From contig QVRM01002032.1 in the NCBI GenBank assembly GCA_003439945.1, forward strand, positions 1-64,000: 64,000 nucleotides of DNA, given 5' to 3'. Origin of the DNA: Dermanyssus gallinae. Taxonomy: Eukaryota > Arthropoda > Arachnida > Mesostigmata > Dermanyssidae. A program made the translations under genes and the position numbers. The stretch's first letter is position 1. The number at the start of each line of letters is the position of its first letter. Below the pieces are notes generated by a model. The model saw only the letters and a program-made list of their open reading frames with translations, did not search any database and was not told the origin of the DNA. Positions 10,900-22,009 of the stretch are shown here, one piece after another.

Positions 10900-11778
10900 T
10901 ATGTCAATTGAAAACACGCCGACGTTTGAGTGCTACATCGGATAGAGAATCGAGAGATTCGGTCATGTAATCAAAAACTTGCGAAAAGTAGAATAAAAAC
11001 CTAAAACTGTGTAACGCCAACAAGATAGAGCGCATGCGCACGTGCACTACGCTCCCTAATCGCCGCCGCCAAACTAATTGGATCGTCTGATAATCTGCGA
11101 TCAAGAACGGGTCTTGTTTACACAGGCAAAAATTCGTGTCCAAGGGCGCAGGCAGGTCCCAGGGTCGACCCAAGCAAAATGGTCAACATGAATAATGTTA
11201 CGTTGTGTTTCTAATGTGATATCAACGGCATCGCGTACTTTGACTTCTGGGAAGGACTCAGAGGAGATCACCACGAGCCTCAACTACCGGAAGTTCAAGA
11301 AAAATTGACACAAATGGAAAAAGGCCACTTTTCGTCATGAAACTGCGCGACTCTATATGAGTAACACTAGCCGTAAGTTATACGACCTGTGGTGGGAACT
11401 TCTTTTTATAAAGCGAAAGTTTATCTTCTGACTATCACTTAATCTGGTCCCTGCAAATTTCGTTGACTGGTAAAAAGCAATTCGTTTGAGAACATCCAAA
11501 ATGAGATGTAAAACTGACTCTTCACGAAGAAACAAGGATTTTTGTTAAATAGGGATTAAAAAGCAAGTTGATCGTTGGTAAGATGTGACTACTATAATGA
11601 TGAGTAAATAAACCGGCATGTTCTTGCAAATTCGTGTTTTTGTTCTAGGCAAAAACGTGTGCATCAGCCCAATCATTAATAGTAGCGATTTTAGACCAGT
11701 AATGTATATGCGGGGAGAAGGAACCATTCCACATATCCTTCCGAAATCGCTGATTTCCAGTTATAACTTGGGTGCTGA

Positions 11779-11815
<37 letters not shown>

Positions 11816-12110
11816 CCAGCAACTCTGAATAGCTCTGCAAGTTTTGCAAAATATAGTTTGCGCCGTGAATTCGCAGAACCTATCCCGCTGCACACGCAAG
11901 TGTTCGCAGGTGCGGATTTAAAGCAACGTTGTCGAGGCGAACAGCAAAAGCGGCCTTACCATGTAAAATCTAAAACCAATAGCGGCTCTGTAGAATCGGT
12001 ACCCTCAACACCTTGGTAGCAACACACCTATCATCAGATCATGTTCAACGACGTTTCATACAAAGCGTAAGACCACATATACGTTCAGAATATCCCAGAG
12101 CCTCATTGGC
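10900..12110. other. No recognised gene; includes an (AAT)n tract
   Basis: Short open frames at 11101-11283 and 10904-11173 (minus) have no recognisable motif. A pure AAT trinucleotide run occupies 11778-11814 and gives poly-Ile/poly-Tyr shadows on the two strands. Confidence 0.55.
11778..11814. repeat. (AAT)n microsatellite
   Basis: About twelve AAT/TAA units without interruption. Confidence 0.95.
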
Positions 12111-12142
12111 TGTCGCTGGATGTCGCTCTCAAGTCTTTTAAT

Positions 12143-12608
12143 TTGAAGACCGCTGCTTACAGGATACAGGTCATATGGCCTTACCTATCGAAAGCGAATC
12201 TGAAAGTACTTGACAAAATTAAAGCTACCGCACTAGCCGCAATCGGCTTGTCGGTCTGTTGGCCTCGACACCACTCTTTGTGTGGAGGATCTCAGAGCAA
12301 CTTATGCTTTACCGAGAACGGAGGCCTTCGAAACGCATCTTGCCGAATGGGAGTATAAATTTGCGGATGTTAATTGGCATTTTTATAAAACTAGAGCGAT
12401 GACTACCAACTACTGGAAGAGCCCATGTTGTAGAAACAGATACATCGCTACTGGGTTTGCAATACATGGATTTCAAATGAAGATATGTATACGAAATGGG
12501 TTGCATGAGATATCAACCGAGTGTGAATGCAAGCTATGCGGAAAATCGTGTGATCTGTATCATCTCCAACAGTGTACAAAAGCAATATCGCTAATAAAAG
12601 TTATGTAG
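12143..12608 (+). pseudogene. Non-LTR retrotransposon C-terminus with CCHC knuckle (CCHC family)
   Basis: The first frame gives AYRIQVIWPYLSKANLKVLD and KIKATALAAIG, the region after the RT domain. After a frameshift near 12.28 kb the second frame gives FADVNWHFYKTRAMTTNYWK, FAIHGFQMKICIRNG and then ECECKLCGKSCDLYHLQQC. The last part is a C-x2-C-x3-C-x3-H type knuckle with a closing Cys. The same order is seen at 19.6, 21.7, 41.2, 45.8 and 60.8 kb. In LINEs such knuckles bind nucleic acid during target-primed reverse transcription. The fragment is 5' truncated and frameshifted, so it is inactive. The clade cannot be decided from this part. Confidence 0.78.
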
Positions 12609-12609
12609 G

Positions 12610-14230
12610 GGAGCATTGCAGTGCATTGTGTGATCCCATAGCTGCATGGAGATAGAGCCCAATAAATATGTCTCGGCCGTAGCGACACTCTCAGAATGAC
12701 CTCGAGGCCAGAGACCTGGTTCAACTCTCGCGGTCGTCATCATCCCGTAGATTATCTCAACGTCGTGTGAGTAGGCTTAAAACGAACTCATCTCTGAGAA
12801 GGGTTCGCTGGCTTTCGATGTCATCACGATGAGCCATTCGATGCACCGGGCGATGATTTACCGTAATATCTGCATCTACATATGTAATAACAAAGGAAAG
12901 ATAATGTCACCGATGCGGTGGCCAGAGCTGTGACTCGTAGAGAAACACGTTTTGCAAGAGTAAAGTGCGAGACAGCTGCGCGCAAGGTGATTCCATTAAA
13001 CTAAACGCCCCCCTTCCCTCAAAATTAAACGGGGCAACGCCAATAATTCCAGACAACAGGGCTCCTACCAAGCATACAAACAGCGCCTTCCCACCTTCGA
13101 CGCACCGCCAAAAGCCAAAAACCGCCAAAAGACGAGCACTGTTGAGTGTGCAAACGTATTGTAAATAATTAATAAATCAGCACTATATATATAAATATTT
13201 ATATATATAGCCTTTTCTGCAAAATGCCTTGAAAGGCTACAATTGTTTGAATTTGTGTAATTATGGAAATTTCAAGCTCAATGTTTTAATATAAATAAAT
13301 TTGCCGTCTGAAGCAGACGTTCCCGAAACAAAAACAAATTATATATATATATATATATAGGGTGTCCAAATTTGATTTGGCAAAACTCTAGCGTAGAGTC
13401 CCGCTCGCTGAGAATTTTTTTGCCAATGGAAAGCGGGAGCGGAAATGCTTCGTATAGAAGCGAGATGGTTTTTTAATGAATTTTTCTGAGTTGTGATTTA
13501 AGGGGCGGCTTTTCCAACATACGTTTCGAAAATACGCGATTGTAAGAGAACAAGCATACCATTGCATTCAGGCGAAAATTCTACATTGTCTGAATTACAC
13601 ACGGGCTTAGCTAGCGCAGGGACTATTGTTATATCAAGAAGAGTTCGCAAAACTATCATTTTACTTTTGCATGTTCGAACTTTTACGCCCAGATTCTCAA
13701 AATGTCGTGTTACGCGTGCACAACTAATACGGCCGGACAAATGTGCATCTTAAGTGAATCATTTTAGTATCAAATTGGTGGAGCGGTCACCTATGGCTGC
13801 AAGTCTCCCGATGGCTTTCTTTGTCAATCAATTCACTCGTCAAAGCAGTAGATGCTCAATATCGAACTCACGCGAACAGTAACGCTAAAGGCCTCAATGT
13901 GCATTCTCGTCATTTAATGCTGTTTTATTTATCCGGAACGGAAATAATGCACCCCGGCGACTTCGACGTTAACGACTGAGACCGACCTGAACGGCCTTTG
14001 ACAGTGGACACGGCCGCATCAACAACAGTGGGCAAACGAAAGCCACATCTCTGGCTGCGCGAGATCGTTGAGAGATGGCTCGCGCGATCGCGGTGTCGAG
14101 AGGACGATCGCATTCACTTCGAGCTCCAGCCAGTTCGTTAACCATCTCGCGTATTTCCAGTGAATTGGCCCGAAACTCGTCACAGACCACCGTGAAAACG
14201 AGTGCGACCTACCTGCCGAATACCAACCGA
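12610..14230. other. No recognised gene
   Basis: Contains TA tracts (13178-13210 and 13338-13359). At 13360-13500 lies a sequence beginning GGGTGTCCAAATTTG directly after a TA run; its start resembles some mariner-like termini but no inverted partner was found. A minus-strand frame at 13969-14190 and a plus frame at 14075-14275 show no known domain. Confidence 0.5.
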
Positions 14231-14235
14231 CAGCG

Positions 14236-14236
<1 letters not shown>

Positions 14237-14296
<60 letters not shown>
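14237..14296. repeat. (TA)n(GA)n compound microsatellite
   Basis: TA run followed by GA run, same build as 9836-9890. Confidence 0.95.
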
Positions 14297-14659
14297 AATA
14301 TTTTAGTGATTGGTTGTGGAGGAGTGCCCAGTAGGTAGAGTTTTTAATGAAAATCGTAAAAGGTGCGGGTTTATAGTGAATGTCCTAGTAAGTTTAGAGA
14401 TATTCATGATTTTATAGGTTATATACCCGTTGTTTCCATATTGTCCTAGACAGGCGCCAGTGTCTCCCGTGTGTCCTGCATAGCCCATCGTATATGTCTA
14501 TGCAGGCACTGAGACAGTAGTAAACAGTTTTTAGTCATTCCTAACTCTAAATATGTATATATAATTATTTTGTACTTGCATACTTATTCAAGTCGTCGTT
14601 AATCGTATAATCGTCGTATAATCGTCTAGTCGTCACAATTCACTAATATGTGTAGGTAT

Positions 14660-14722
14660 AGTGCTGTATATATATAGCATATACCTGTAGTGCTGAACTA
14701 TAACTATATTATATACAGCACT
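14660..14722. repeat. Inverted repeat, 13-bp arms
   Basis: AGTGCTGTATATA at 14660-14672 and its reverse complement TATATACAGCACT at 14710-14722 could form a stem with a loop of about 37 bases. The AT-rich half of each arm makes chance pairing likelier than for the hairpin at 58.6 kb. Confidence 0.6.
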
Positions 14723-15348
14723 GTATGGACAACCGACATGCAATATGTTCTAAATTATCTACCGGGCACAATTGAACGTTCATTACGTTTATTTCACAAC
14801 CACATCACTATATTATAATTCACACCTACAACGGCCACATTTTTACTCAACCAAACTGAATGAGAGAGAGAAACAGTATCGAAACTTCTTGATAACGAAG
14901 TTGTATCAATTTGTAGTGCGTAAAGCACTACAAACCATCGTAGTAGCAGTACAAAAGATTTTAACAACAAGTGGCCCGCCTCTGCGGTTTTATCACCTCA
15001 TCGTACCATCCGGACCACAATGGACTTCACCTGTGAATTCTACGGCCGCAAATGCTCCATGTACCATACACATCCGTTCAAAGGCATCTCAATGCCGAGG
15101 GATTCGTCAGCAAGTTGGATGTATGGGTGCCGCGCTCACTCAGCAATCGCCAACTGGAGAACCGTGTGCCAGTTTGCAATCAGCTTCTAAAAAAGAACGA
15201 GGATTTCCCCTTTCACCGCACTATGGTGACAGGAGATGGGAAATGGCTAATACTCTATAAGAACCTTGTCCGCAGAAGGGCGTGGATTGAAAACAGGAGT
15301 GAGCCCCAAGCAACTGTCAAGCCCGGACCCCACACAAGAAAAGTGATG

Positions 15349-15364
15349 TTAAGTGTTTGATGGG
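15349..15364 (+). repeat. Target-site duplication, left copy
   Basis: TTAAGTGTTTGATGGG directly precedes the SINE-A and is repeated exactly after it at 15543-15558. This is the signature of LINE-type (target-primed) insertion. Confidence 0.93.
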
Positions 15365-15542
15365 CCTGATGGCGTGGTGGCATGCGTCTGCGCCTCGCGA
15401 CCGGAGGAGACACATAGGCGCGCGGGTTGGAGCCCCACCGTTGCACATTTGTATTTGTGGGGGTCCATCTATGAAGCAAGGCGAAAAGCAGTCCCATGGA
15501 CGTTAAATCTTGGCTGAGAGTCGGCCCCGAAAGCCGAAATTT
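15365..15542 (+). mobile_element. tRNA-derived SINE, family A, inserted in mariner
   Basis: A full-looking 178-bp copy: head CCTGATGGCGTGGTGGCATG (A box region), CGCCTCGCGACCGGAGGAGA, B box-like GGTTGGAGCCCC near 15425, body GTTGCACATTTGTATTTGTG and GAAGCAAGGCGAAAAGCAG, and tail CTTGGCTGAGAGTCGGCC. Exact 16-bp target duplications flank it. The usual GGTTCGAGCCCC B box has C changed to G, which may weaken pol III transcription. Its boundaries define the family's real length. Confidence 0.95.
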
Positions 15543-15558
15543 TTAAGTGTTTGATGGG
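15543..15558 (+). repeat. Target-site duplication, right copy
   Basis: Exact repeat of 15349-15364, after which the mariner reading frame resumes. Confidence 0.93.
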
Positions 15559-15893
15559 ATGCGAAGTGGGTGATCTTTTATGATCTGTTGCAACCAAACG
15601 AAACGATCAATAAGATGAAATACTGCCAACAACTAGACAATTTAGAGAGGCAAATTGTCTAGAGCGGCCGGAATTAGCGAACCAACGAGGATGCTGCCGG
15701 AATCATTCGGAAGACGCCTTGTATCTTTAAACGTGCGCACCGAAAGCTTTGCTATCGCTACCGAATGTACTTATTGAGTGGCTGCCATGCGTTCGAGCAA
15801 TAAAATAAATATTGTTCTGAGCTTTTACATTTTATCGAGTGACTTGATTGACAAAGAAAGCAATTATAGTAGCTACATGTATGCACTCACACC

Positions 15894-15896
<3 letters not shown>

Positions 15897-15925
<29 letters not shown>
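15897..15925. repeat. (TA)n microsatellite
   Basis: Pure TA run about 90 bp from the 3' end of the minus-strand LINE fragment at 16013. Confidence 0.95.
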
Positions 15926-15926
<1 letters not shown>

Positions 15927-16012
15927 AAATTTATTAAGGATATAAATAGAGCGATAATTTTCTCTCGACAACGTGTCCACTGGGAATATTACTCTATCTC
16001 GTATAGAGTAGG

Positions 16013-16430
16013 TTAGGACCACTTCAGTAGTGCGTCGCGGACGGACGCCGCGTTCTCGCGTTGGACGTCAAGGTCCAGGCGCTGTCTTAAGAAAGCCGCA
16101 GATCTCTTGTCTCCGGTCGGTGGCGAGGTTCAGCTGCTCACCGACTCTGTAGAGAAGTTTGCGACTGAGGTTGCCTGAGCCGCCAGTCTCGAACGCTAGC
16201 GGTTGAAACTTATGTGCGTAACCTATTAAGGCCTATTTTGCGAGCTTCCTCGTCTCGACTAGATTACCGGCGTGGCCTGCCGAGGTCGCCCCGCCACCGA
16301 CTATTGAGGGTGCTAATGAGTCGGTGACAGTGGCATCCCGGAGAAGCATCCTGCCCCTAGTGAACGGAGTAAGAATCATCCCATCCGGGCGCTTACCATT
16401 GTCGGTGGAAAGACCCTGGGGCTCTAGAAT
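16013..16430 (-). pseudogene. Non-LTR retrotransposon C-terminus with PD...D motif (RLE family)
   Basis: The best copy of the putative endonuclease end. On the minus strand it reads LSTDNGKRPDGMILTPFTRG then RMLLRDATVTDSLAPSIV, HAGNLVETRKLAK, FQPLAFETGGSGNLSRKLL, YRVGEQLNLATDRRQEICGF, LRQRLDLDVQRENAASVRDA, and ends LLKWS with a TAA stop at 16013-16015. The PDG codons sit at 16381-16389, and 15 residues separate PD from the Asp of RDATV, close to the PD-x(12-14)-D pattern of R2-type restriction-like endonucleases. At least one frameshift (near 16.23 kb) and one more near the ICGF/LRQR junction break it. Upstream of 16.43 kb the LINE match stops abruptly. Confidence 0.82.
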
Positions 16431-16489
16431 GCAAGTGTTTGTATATGCATATACACACAAATACAAAATGTAAGTTTTTTTCATCTGAA

Positions 16490-17900
16490 CTGGTTAAATG
16501 CATGATGCACACCGGGTCCGTTGAAAAGGTAGTGTTGGACCCACAACCCACTAAAATCCACTCGTCGTCTTTGTCCCTTGTCGGGGGTGGCCGTAGTTCT
16601 GTCTCACTTTACCTCGCCACTTTAATTTGCCTATAAGACTGTTCGACTTGCAGAGGTCGTCTTGTGTGGCGATTAGTTTTGCCTCCGCAACACAATATCT
16701 GCAAATCTTCTTACAATAGAATAAAATGCATGGCCTTCGAAGGGCATCCTACAAGGGCTTGGCATGTCAGGGGACTTTCCAGTCTAAGGTTCTGAGACAG
16801 CAGCCCTCGCTCAGCATTGAAGAAGGTGTAGCGTTCGTTATAGTACCTTACGGCATCAGGTTTCACTGACACATGAGTTGTACCACATAAGAGGGAGTCA
16901 GCCTTGCCAATGCAATGTAGGTATAGCTGAAAGCTGCTACCGTGGCTCGTAATTCCGCAAGCAAGCCGTCCATAAGGCTATATTTTTTTAAACTGGAGAG
17001 TACTGCTTTTATCCAGTATAGTATTCCTGTAGGACTGCTGTTGACTCTATGCGACTTGCCCATGAAATGTTGAGCGCTATGTGTCTTTATGTCTTGTAGC
17101 GAAGGCGAGGTCTTTTAGCCTTGGTAGTCGCTTCTATAGGGGTGCGGTTTACTTTTGATGTTAAGAGGCGGTCGGTTTCTTGTTTAGCCCGTAGGACAAG
17201 CTTTAGTAGCTTTTCTGCTGCATGGCGCACATGATGTGTTCGTTTCAGAGCTTTAGCAGGATCATGCTTTCTTTGGATACCTAATTATGGATGTGGGCGT
17301 CACTGCGTATACATCTTGAGCTTTGCGTACCCAGATATCTGTGTCAATTGCGAACAAACCCGCCAGCTGTCCGGACCGCGTTTAGTTCTTTCCTATCGGG
17401 GCTCTGCAAGAAGCGGAAAATATCTTCTGAAATTACACCGGTCTCGTTAAGAAAAGTAAAACAGCTAAAGCAGACGTGTTGCATTTTTTAACCGTATGTT
17501 AGAAACCCAAAATTATTGCAGTTGTTCACTCAGTTGAGACATGTGCACTAGGAATAGGGCGACATATGACCGTTTTAGTAACATTATAAAACTTTATATT
17601 TTGAATGTTTATAATTCAAAACGTGGATGGTCATGGATTGCTTTACGCCTTAGGGTGAGTTATCAAACAGGTATTAAATTGGCCATCCTAATTAAACCCT
17701 GCTTAAATCTGGCAGATCGAACAGCTAATTAACAATCCAGGCAAGCAGGTGTGGGGCTATTACTATATGCGTTGAGGCTCCATTACGTCTATGTAAGCAG
17801 CGATTACAGGTTTTTAAAGCAAACAGCTTTTATACTATGCATGTCCACAGGAAAGAGCGAGAATTGCACAACTACCTATTGGTTTAGCCAAGCAGGGCCC
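16490..17900. other. No recognised gene; possible diverged coding remnant
   Basis: On the minus strand around 17100-17480 there are broken frames with fairly low-repeat protein-like sequence (for example FRFLQSPDRKELNAVRTAGG), and at 16863-17063 a 66-codon frame. They match no family I can name. They may be eroded LINE sequence upstream of the 16.0 kb fragment, or chance. Confidence 0.35.
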
Positions 17901-17975
17901 TAGCAGATGGTAAGCTTTCCGAGAGTATTCACCCGGACTGCAAATATGTCAACAATTATTCAAAATCGAAAGATA

Positions 17976-17976
<1 letters not shown>

Positions 17977-18051
<75 letters not shown>

Positions 18052-18098
18052 ACACACATATATATATATATATATATATACATACACACATATATAGG
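17977..18098. repeat. (TA)n with spaced CATACACACA blocks
   Basis: TA runs are broken three times by CATACACACA (near 18015, 18049 and 18081), about 32-34 bases apart, so this is a higher-order tandem repeat rather than a plain microsatellite. Confidence 0.9.
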
Positions 18099-18360
18099 CA
18101 GGCCTTGTTACTTTATGATCCAGACTTAAATTTTCGCCCGCATATGGCCGAGACCGCACTATACGGGTCGTGTCTGTGCGACAACTTAATGAAAGCCTCT
18201 ATTAAGCTGGACGTTGAGTACCATGCTAGACCATGTTATGTTTCTTTCGTTGTGGAATTGATGTGCGCATATATTTCTATTTTAGGGAGGCGAAACTCGT
18301 TTTTGAGAGGAGTATTTCGTTATTAATAAAGAAGTTTTAATAAAACTTTTTTTCGACTAG

Positions 18361-18503
18361 ACTCTCAGCCAGCATTTAACGTCCACTGATTTGCTTTTGC
18401 ATTGCTTCGTAAGGCGGACCCCATGCACGCACAGGTGCAACGGTAGGGATGCACCTTTGTGTCTCCTCCAGTCGCAAGGCGCACGCGAATGCACCACGCC
18501 ACC
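18361..18503 (-). mobile_element. tRNA-derived SINE, family A, diverged minus-strand copy
   Basis: Read on the minus strand it has GGTGGCGTGGTGCATTCGCG, CTGGAGGAGACACAAAGGTG, then CGTTGCACCTGTGCGTGC, GCAATGCAAAAGCAAATCAG and GCTGAGAGTC. The B box is degraded. The order of blocks matches 15365-15542. Confidence 0.8.
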
Positions 18504-18509
18504 AAAACT

Positions 18510-19550
18510 TGAAATCTAGATAGAGTGAATCATACCCTCGCGTCGCAAACAGCTTCTCAAGTCTAAGAAGGTCGTGACTCTCATAGGCTCGTAGAAATTC
18601 TAGAAATGAATCGAGTGTTTTTTTCTGACAAGAGTACTGAGCTATGAATTTGTGTTTTAACGGCACAATGCCAAACTGTTCGGTTACGATTTTGCACAGA
18701 GGACATGACTAGTTGACTCCGTAAAGCGTCATGTGGAGATTCCTGTCTTTGCGTCTAGTCTTTGCATAAAAGGTTTTTTGGATGACCCTTCTCTGTTTGG
18801 CTTGAATATCCATTGCTGACAATTTGTGCAATGCAAACTACGAAGACGCACAAACCCACAAAGGGGTTACGCATTTTCCCTTTCAAATCAATGTTATAGT
18901 ATTCTAGCTGATCTAGATTCGGCTTTGACTTCTCCATTGTATGTACTGTGTAGACAGTTAGCTTTGCGACAGTAGTTTTGCTGTGTTCGTTCTTCTTTGA
19001 GTCATTATTCCCAAATGTGCGCACAGTGAGTGTCAACGGCTATGGTATGTATACGATCTAGTGGGCTGCATGTGTTTGTACTGAAATCAACAACAGGGGA
19101 CAGGATCGCAGAATCTTACCTGAAATGCATCTATCAGAACATTTTGTGACGCTTTTCAATTTTTGGTTGGCATCTGGACTAAGTTTCATAGTATGGTTGT
19201 AACGAATTCAGGCACATATCTCAAATATTCTGTGTTCGTTCGGGCAGGTGCAGTTTAGGCTAGCGTCACTGTGAAACCAAACGCAGTTTAGGTTTGCGTC
19301 ACTGTGAAAAAGCAAGTTTCTTAAGTTCTATAAGTACAACGGAACTAGGAGAAGTTGTCAAAAGTGAGTTAATTTGGTAAGTACTTTTATTTATTATTAC
19401 ATCACCTTTCGGTATTGTTAATTTCATTACAATTCATGAGTTTATGAAGTCTCGGAAACAACATTCGTTTCCGTTAAGATTAAACATATATAGAATATGT
19501 TGTATATGCATCTTCGGAAATTATCAGCGACCTAATTCCCAGATACCTGG
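18510..19550. other. No recognised gene
   Basis: A 93-codon minus-strand frame at 18755-19036 has a hydrophobic patch but no recognised domain. A local near-duplication of CAGTTTAGGYTAGCGTCACTGTG, about 36 bp apart, lies at 19250-19310. Otherwise nothing stands out. Confidence 0.45.
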
Positions 19551-19558
19551 CGCTCACC

Positions 19559-20220
19559 GACATGTTTCCTGATGATATTTGGTGCAAACGGGGCCGCAAA
19601 ATGTGCAGCAACACTCGTCGGAAGGGTTATGACACCCAGTGCGAAGACACAGTTTGTGGTGGCACCCTTGGATGGAGTAGCGGATGAGAACGTGTCGCTA
19701 CTCGAAGGGCGGTTCCAGCCAAGTTTTGTCCAATATTGCCGGTGTTTTGTAGAACGGTTCTAGCACTTCTCTCACCTTCTATTACCCTGCTGCCTTGGGT
19801 GATAGGCATATTGAGGAACTCTGTTCCTTTGTATAGCCTATTTTATGCGTTTCTAGGGAGGTCAAAATTCTCTTAAAGAACGTTGCCTTCACAGTGTCGA
19901 GAGCACTAGCTGCTGAGAAGATAGGTGTTCCCAGATTAATGTGATACCATATGATGCCACCGATGCCATTTTCAGATTGAACAGTATTAGAGCTGTCTTT
20001 ACTGAAATCCTCAGTGGTGCCGCCATTGCCGTCGTGGCGACAATGCTGCTATTAAATCGCTGAGATATGTGGGCCGAGAAAGGTGTGCCACTTGGCGTTA
20101 GCTTAACACCCAGATAAGTATGCGCCGAGACAAATTCTACAGAAACACCACCCAAGCTAATTGTATCGCTTCTCTTCAGGGGACCCCGCATCTGAACTTC
20201 ATAGCCTTGGTACTGCGGTA
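19559..20220 (-). pseudogene. Non-LTR retrotransposon: post-RT region and CCHC knuckle (CCHC family)
   Basis: One of the longest CCHC-family fragments. On the minus strand it begins QGYEVQMRGPLKRSDTISLG and VEFVSAHTYLGVKLTPSG, the block after the RT active site where LINEs carry YLGV. It continues with RISVKTALILFNLKMASVAS, YGITLIWEHLSSQQLVLS, ETVKATFFKRI, and after frame changes VLIRYSIQGCHHKLCLRTGC and DECCCTFCGPVCTKYHQETC (19559-19620). The catalytic YADD-type core is absent. Frameshifts and stops (near 19.8 kb and between LEPPFE and RHVLIRYS) show it is dead. It defines the downstream order YLGV, SYGI-xx-W, knuckle for this family. Confidence 0.85.
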
Positions 20221-20229
20221 CTAGATACT

Positions 20230-21640
20230 CAAAATTTGGTCATGACCAACAATGATAATTACAGCACCGATTGCATAAAATAACTACTAAAAAGAGGAAT
20301 GGAATCGGACAATGCTATTTACGTTGCACGATCCAAGATCATATGATCTCCAGAAACGCTCTGGAGCTACTACGATTGCGTTTTTGCGATGGGTTTTTTT
20401 TTAATAGCGTTTTTAAGTTGCGTGACACGAATATTTCGAAATGCAAATGAATGAAAATGTGTTCCGAGTGCGGTGTTGTGAAGGTGACTCCCAAGTGTTT
20501 GTGCAGTACACTGCAAAGTTTGTTAGACACTCATTTACTAAATAGAGAAAACTTTTAAAGAAACGATTAAGCTATAATCGATTCATAAACATGCATATTA
20601 TTTTAAGATTTGTAAAGCTCTAAGAAAAGCGGAGGCCGTGCCATTACTGATACAGTGAAAGCGATTCGGACTAGACTTATATTTCGGGCTCTCTTTTTAC
20701 TAAGCGTAAAGTGTAGTTGTCCTAAGACTTTTACTGCGATTGCTACGAGCTATGTGACTGACCTGAACCGCAGCGGCAAGAAATCTTCAAGTTTAACTGT
20801 AATAATTCAAGATAGCGTAAAAAGTTACGTTCCTGTACAGAGCTAACATATCGTGCTGCAAACGGCCGCATTTACCATTTCAGTTAAAGCAAAGAAAACC
20901 AGGGGAAGTCTAGCTAAATATCCTGCTGCTACGCAGTACAGGGAATCGCCAAGAATTTTCCAACTGCGATTAACATTGAATGAATCATTCCTGACGTGAC
21001 GTCCTATTTCCTCACCAGAGTCACAAAAGTAGTAGGTGGCCATATTCTGCATTTATTTGATAGACAAAAAAATGCAGATATACATGTGAAGTAAACTGAC
21101 TTACTTCGGCAAATAGAAAGTGGTGGGCCAAATATTATAATGACCACTTTAAAAACTCACTGAAAAATAAGGATAACAGGTACTAACATAGCAAACGTTT
21201 AATTTATTCGGTGCATGGCTTGGTATATATATATACGCACATTTGTTTACAGAACGCGATCTACCGGTTCGATGGCAATCACTGAGGTTCCCCAACTCAC
21301 GAAATCATCATGTCAGTTTATTTCACAACGTTTCGATTAAGTTTAAACGTTCTCGTAATCTAATTTCTGCAATAAAACGGTCCCGTTCCAGCTTCTGAAT
21401 ATTAGAGCTCTGTGAACACTAGCTTTGGCCATTCTACCTATCTACTGTAATACGATAACTTTGCAATTGGGATTTTTTTATTAGGTGATTAGGTGTCCAC
21501 GTTTTGCCACGCATAGACATGCATGCATAACACAGGTTGGTAGTACCGTAGGGCAAATAATTATCTTTCATCTTAAGAGCGGCAACATGAAAAGTCCACA
21601 CCGATGCGTGCTACTGGGCTTCACTGAATCATCTATCGTA
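20230..21640. other. No recognised gene
   Basis: AT-rich DNA with only short unsupported open frames on both strands and a minor TA run near 21224-21234. Confidence 0.5.
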
Positions 21641-21654
21641 ATATGATATACTTG

Positions 21655-21998
21655 GCACTGCGCGTCTTTTTGAGCTTAAGATTGTGCCAATGTTGAGCTA
21701 CAGCCTTGGCAGGGTGTGGAACCATCTCTCAGCGGCAAATTTTGCGCAGCTAGAGAGATGTTTCATAATATATATGAAGCGGGTTCTTTGCTTGCCGCGG
21801 ACGGCAAGAAGCCGCTTCGTGTACCTGCTGGCGGTTTGCGGGCCGGCAGTGGAAACAATCAGAGTCAGGCTTAGGTCACCTATCACAGGACCACTTCTTC
21901 ATTTTTCTCATCACAATATTGCTGGTCGACGAGGACATAACAGGTGGCTGTATCTCTTGCTCGTCAGATATATAAGCTTAATCCGAATAAGTAAATAA
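21655..21998 (+). pseudogene. Non-LTR retrotransposon, post-RT fragment (CCHC family)
   Basis: Reads ARLFELKIVPMLSYSLGRVW, NHLSAANFAQLERCF, YMKRVLCLPRTARSRFVYLL and A, which aligns with LKLFNLKIAPTASYGIQLIW then ENLSVAQLARLDRVKPAFLK and RVLGLHTSCRNRLVYLLA in the 60.8 kb copy. The match ends after about 21.85 kb and no knuckle follows, so both ends are lost. It is too short to place in a clade. Confidence 0.72.
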
Positions 21999-22009
21999 AG
22001 GGTCTCTGG

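Larger units (their letters stand above)
15050..15720 (+). pseudogene. mariner transposase relic, interrupted by a SINE
   Basis: A second, different mariner. One frame reads YTSVQRHLNAEGFVSKLDVW, NRVPVCNQLLKKNED and MVTGDGKWLILY (first catalytic Asp; the usual GDEKW has become GDGKW), then KPGPHTRKVMLSV. A TGA at 15358-15360 stands where mariners have Trp. A SINE-A (15365-15542) interrupts the frame, and transposase resumes at about 15559 as WDAKWVIFYDLLQPNETINK, then YCQQLDNLERQI and ERPELANQRG. Beyond 15.70 kb the match fades, and HSEDA stands where HQDNA would be expected. The N-terminal part and the third Asp region were not found. It is inactive and older than the SINE inside it. Confidence 0.85.

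Noticed and set aside
13360..13500. mariner-like or MITE terminus GGGTGTCCAAATTTG
   Set aside because: No inverted partner was found nearby, so there is not enough to call an element.
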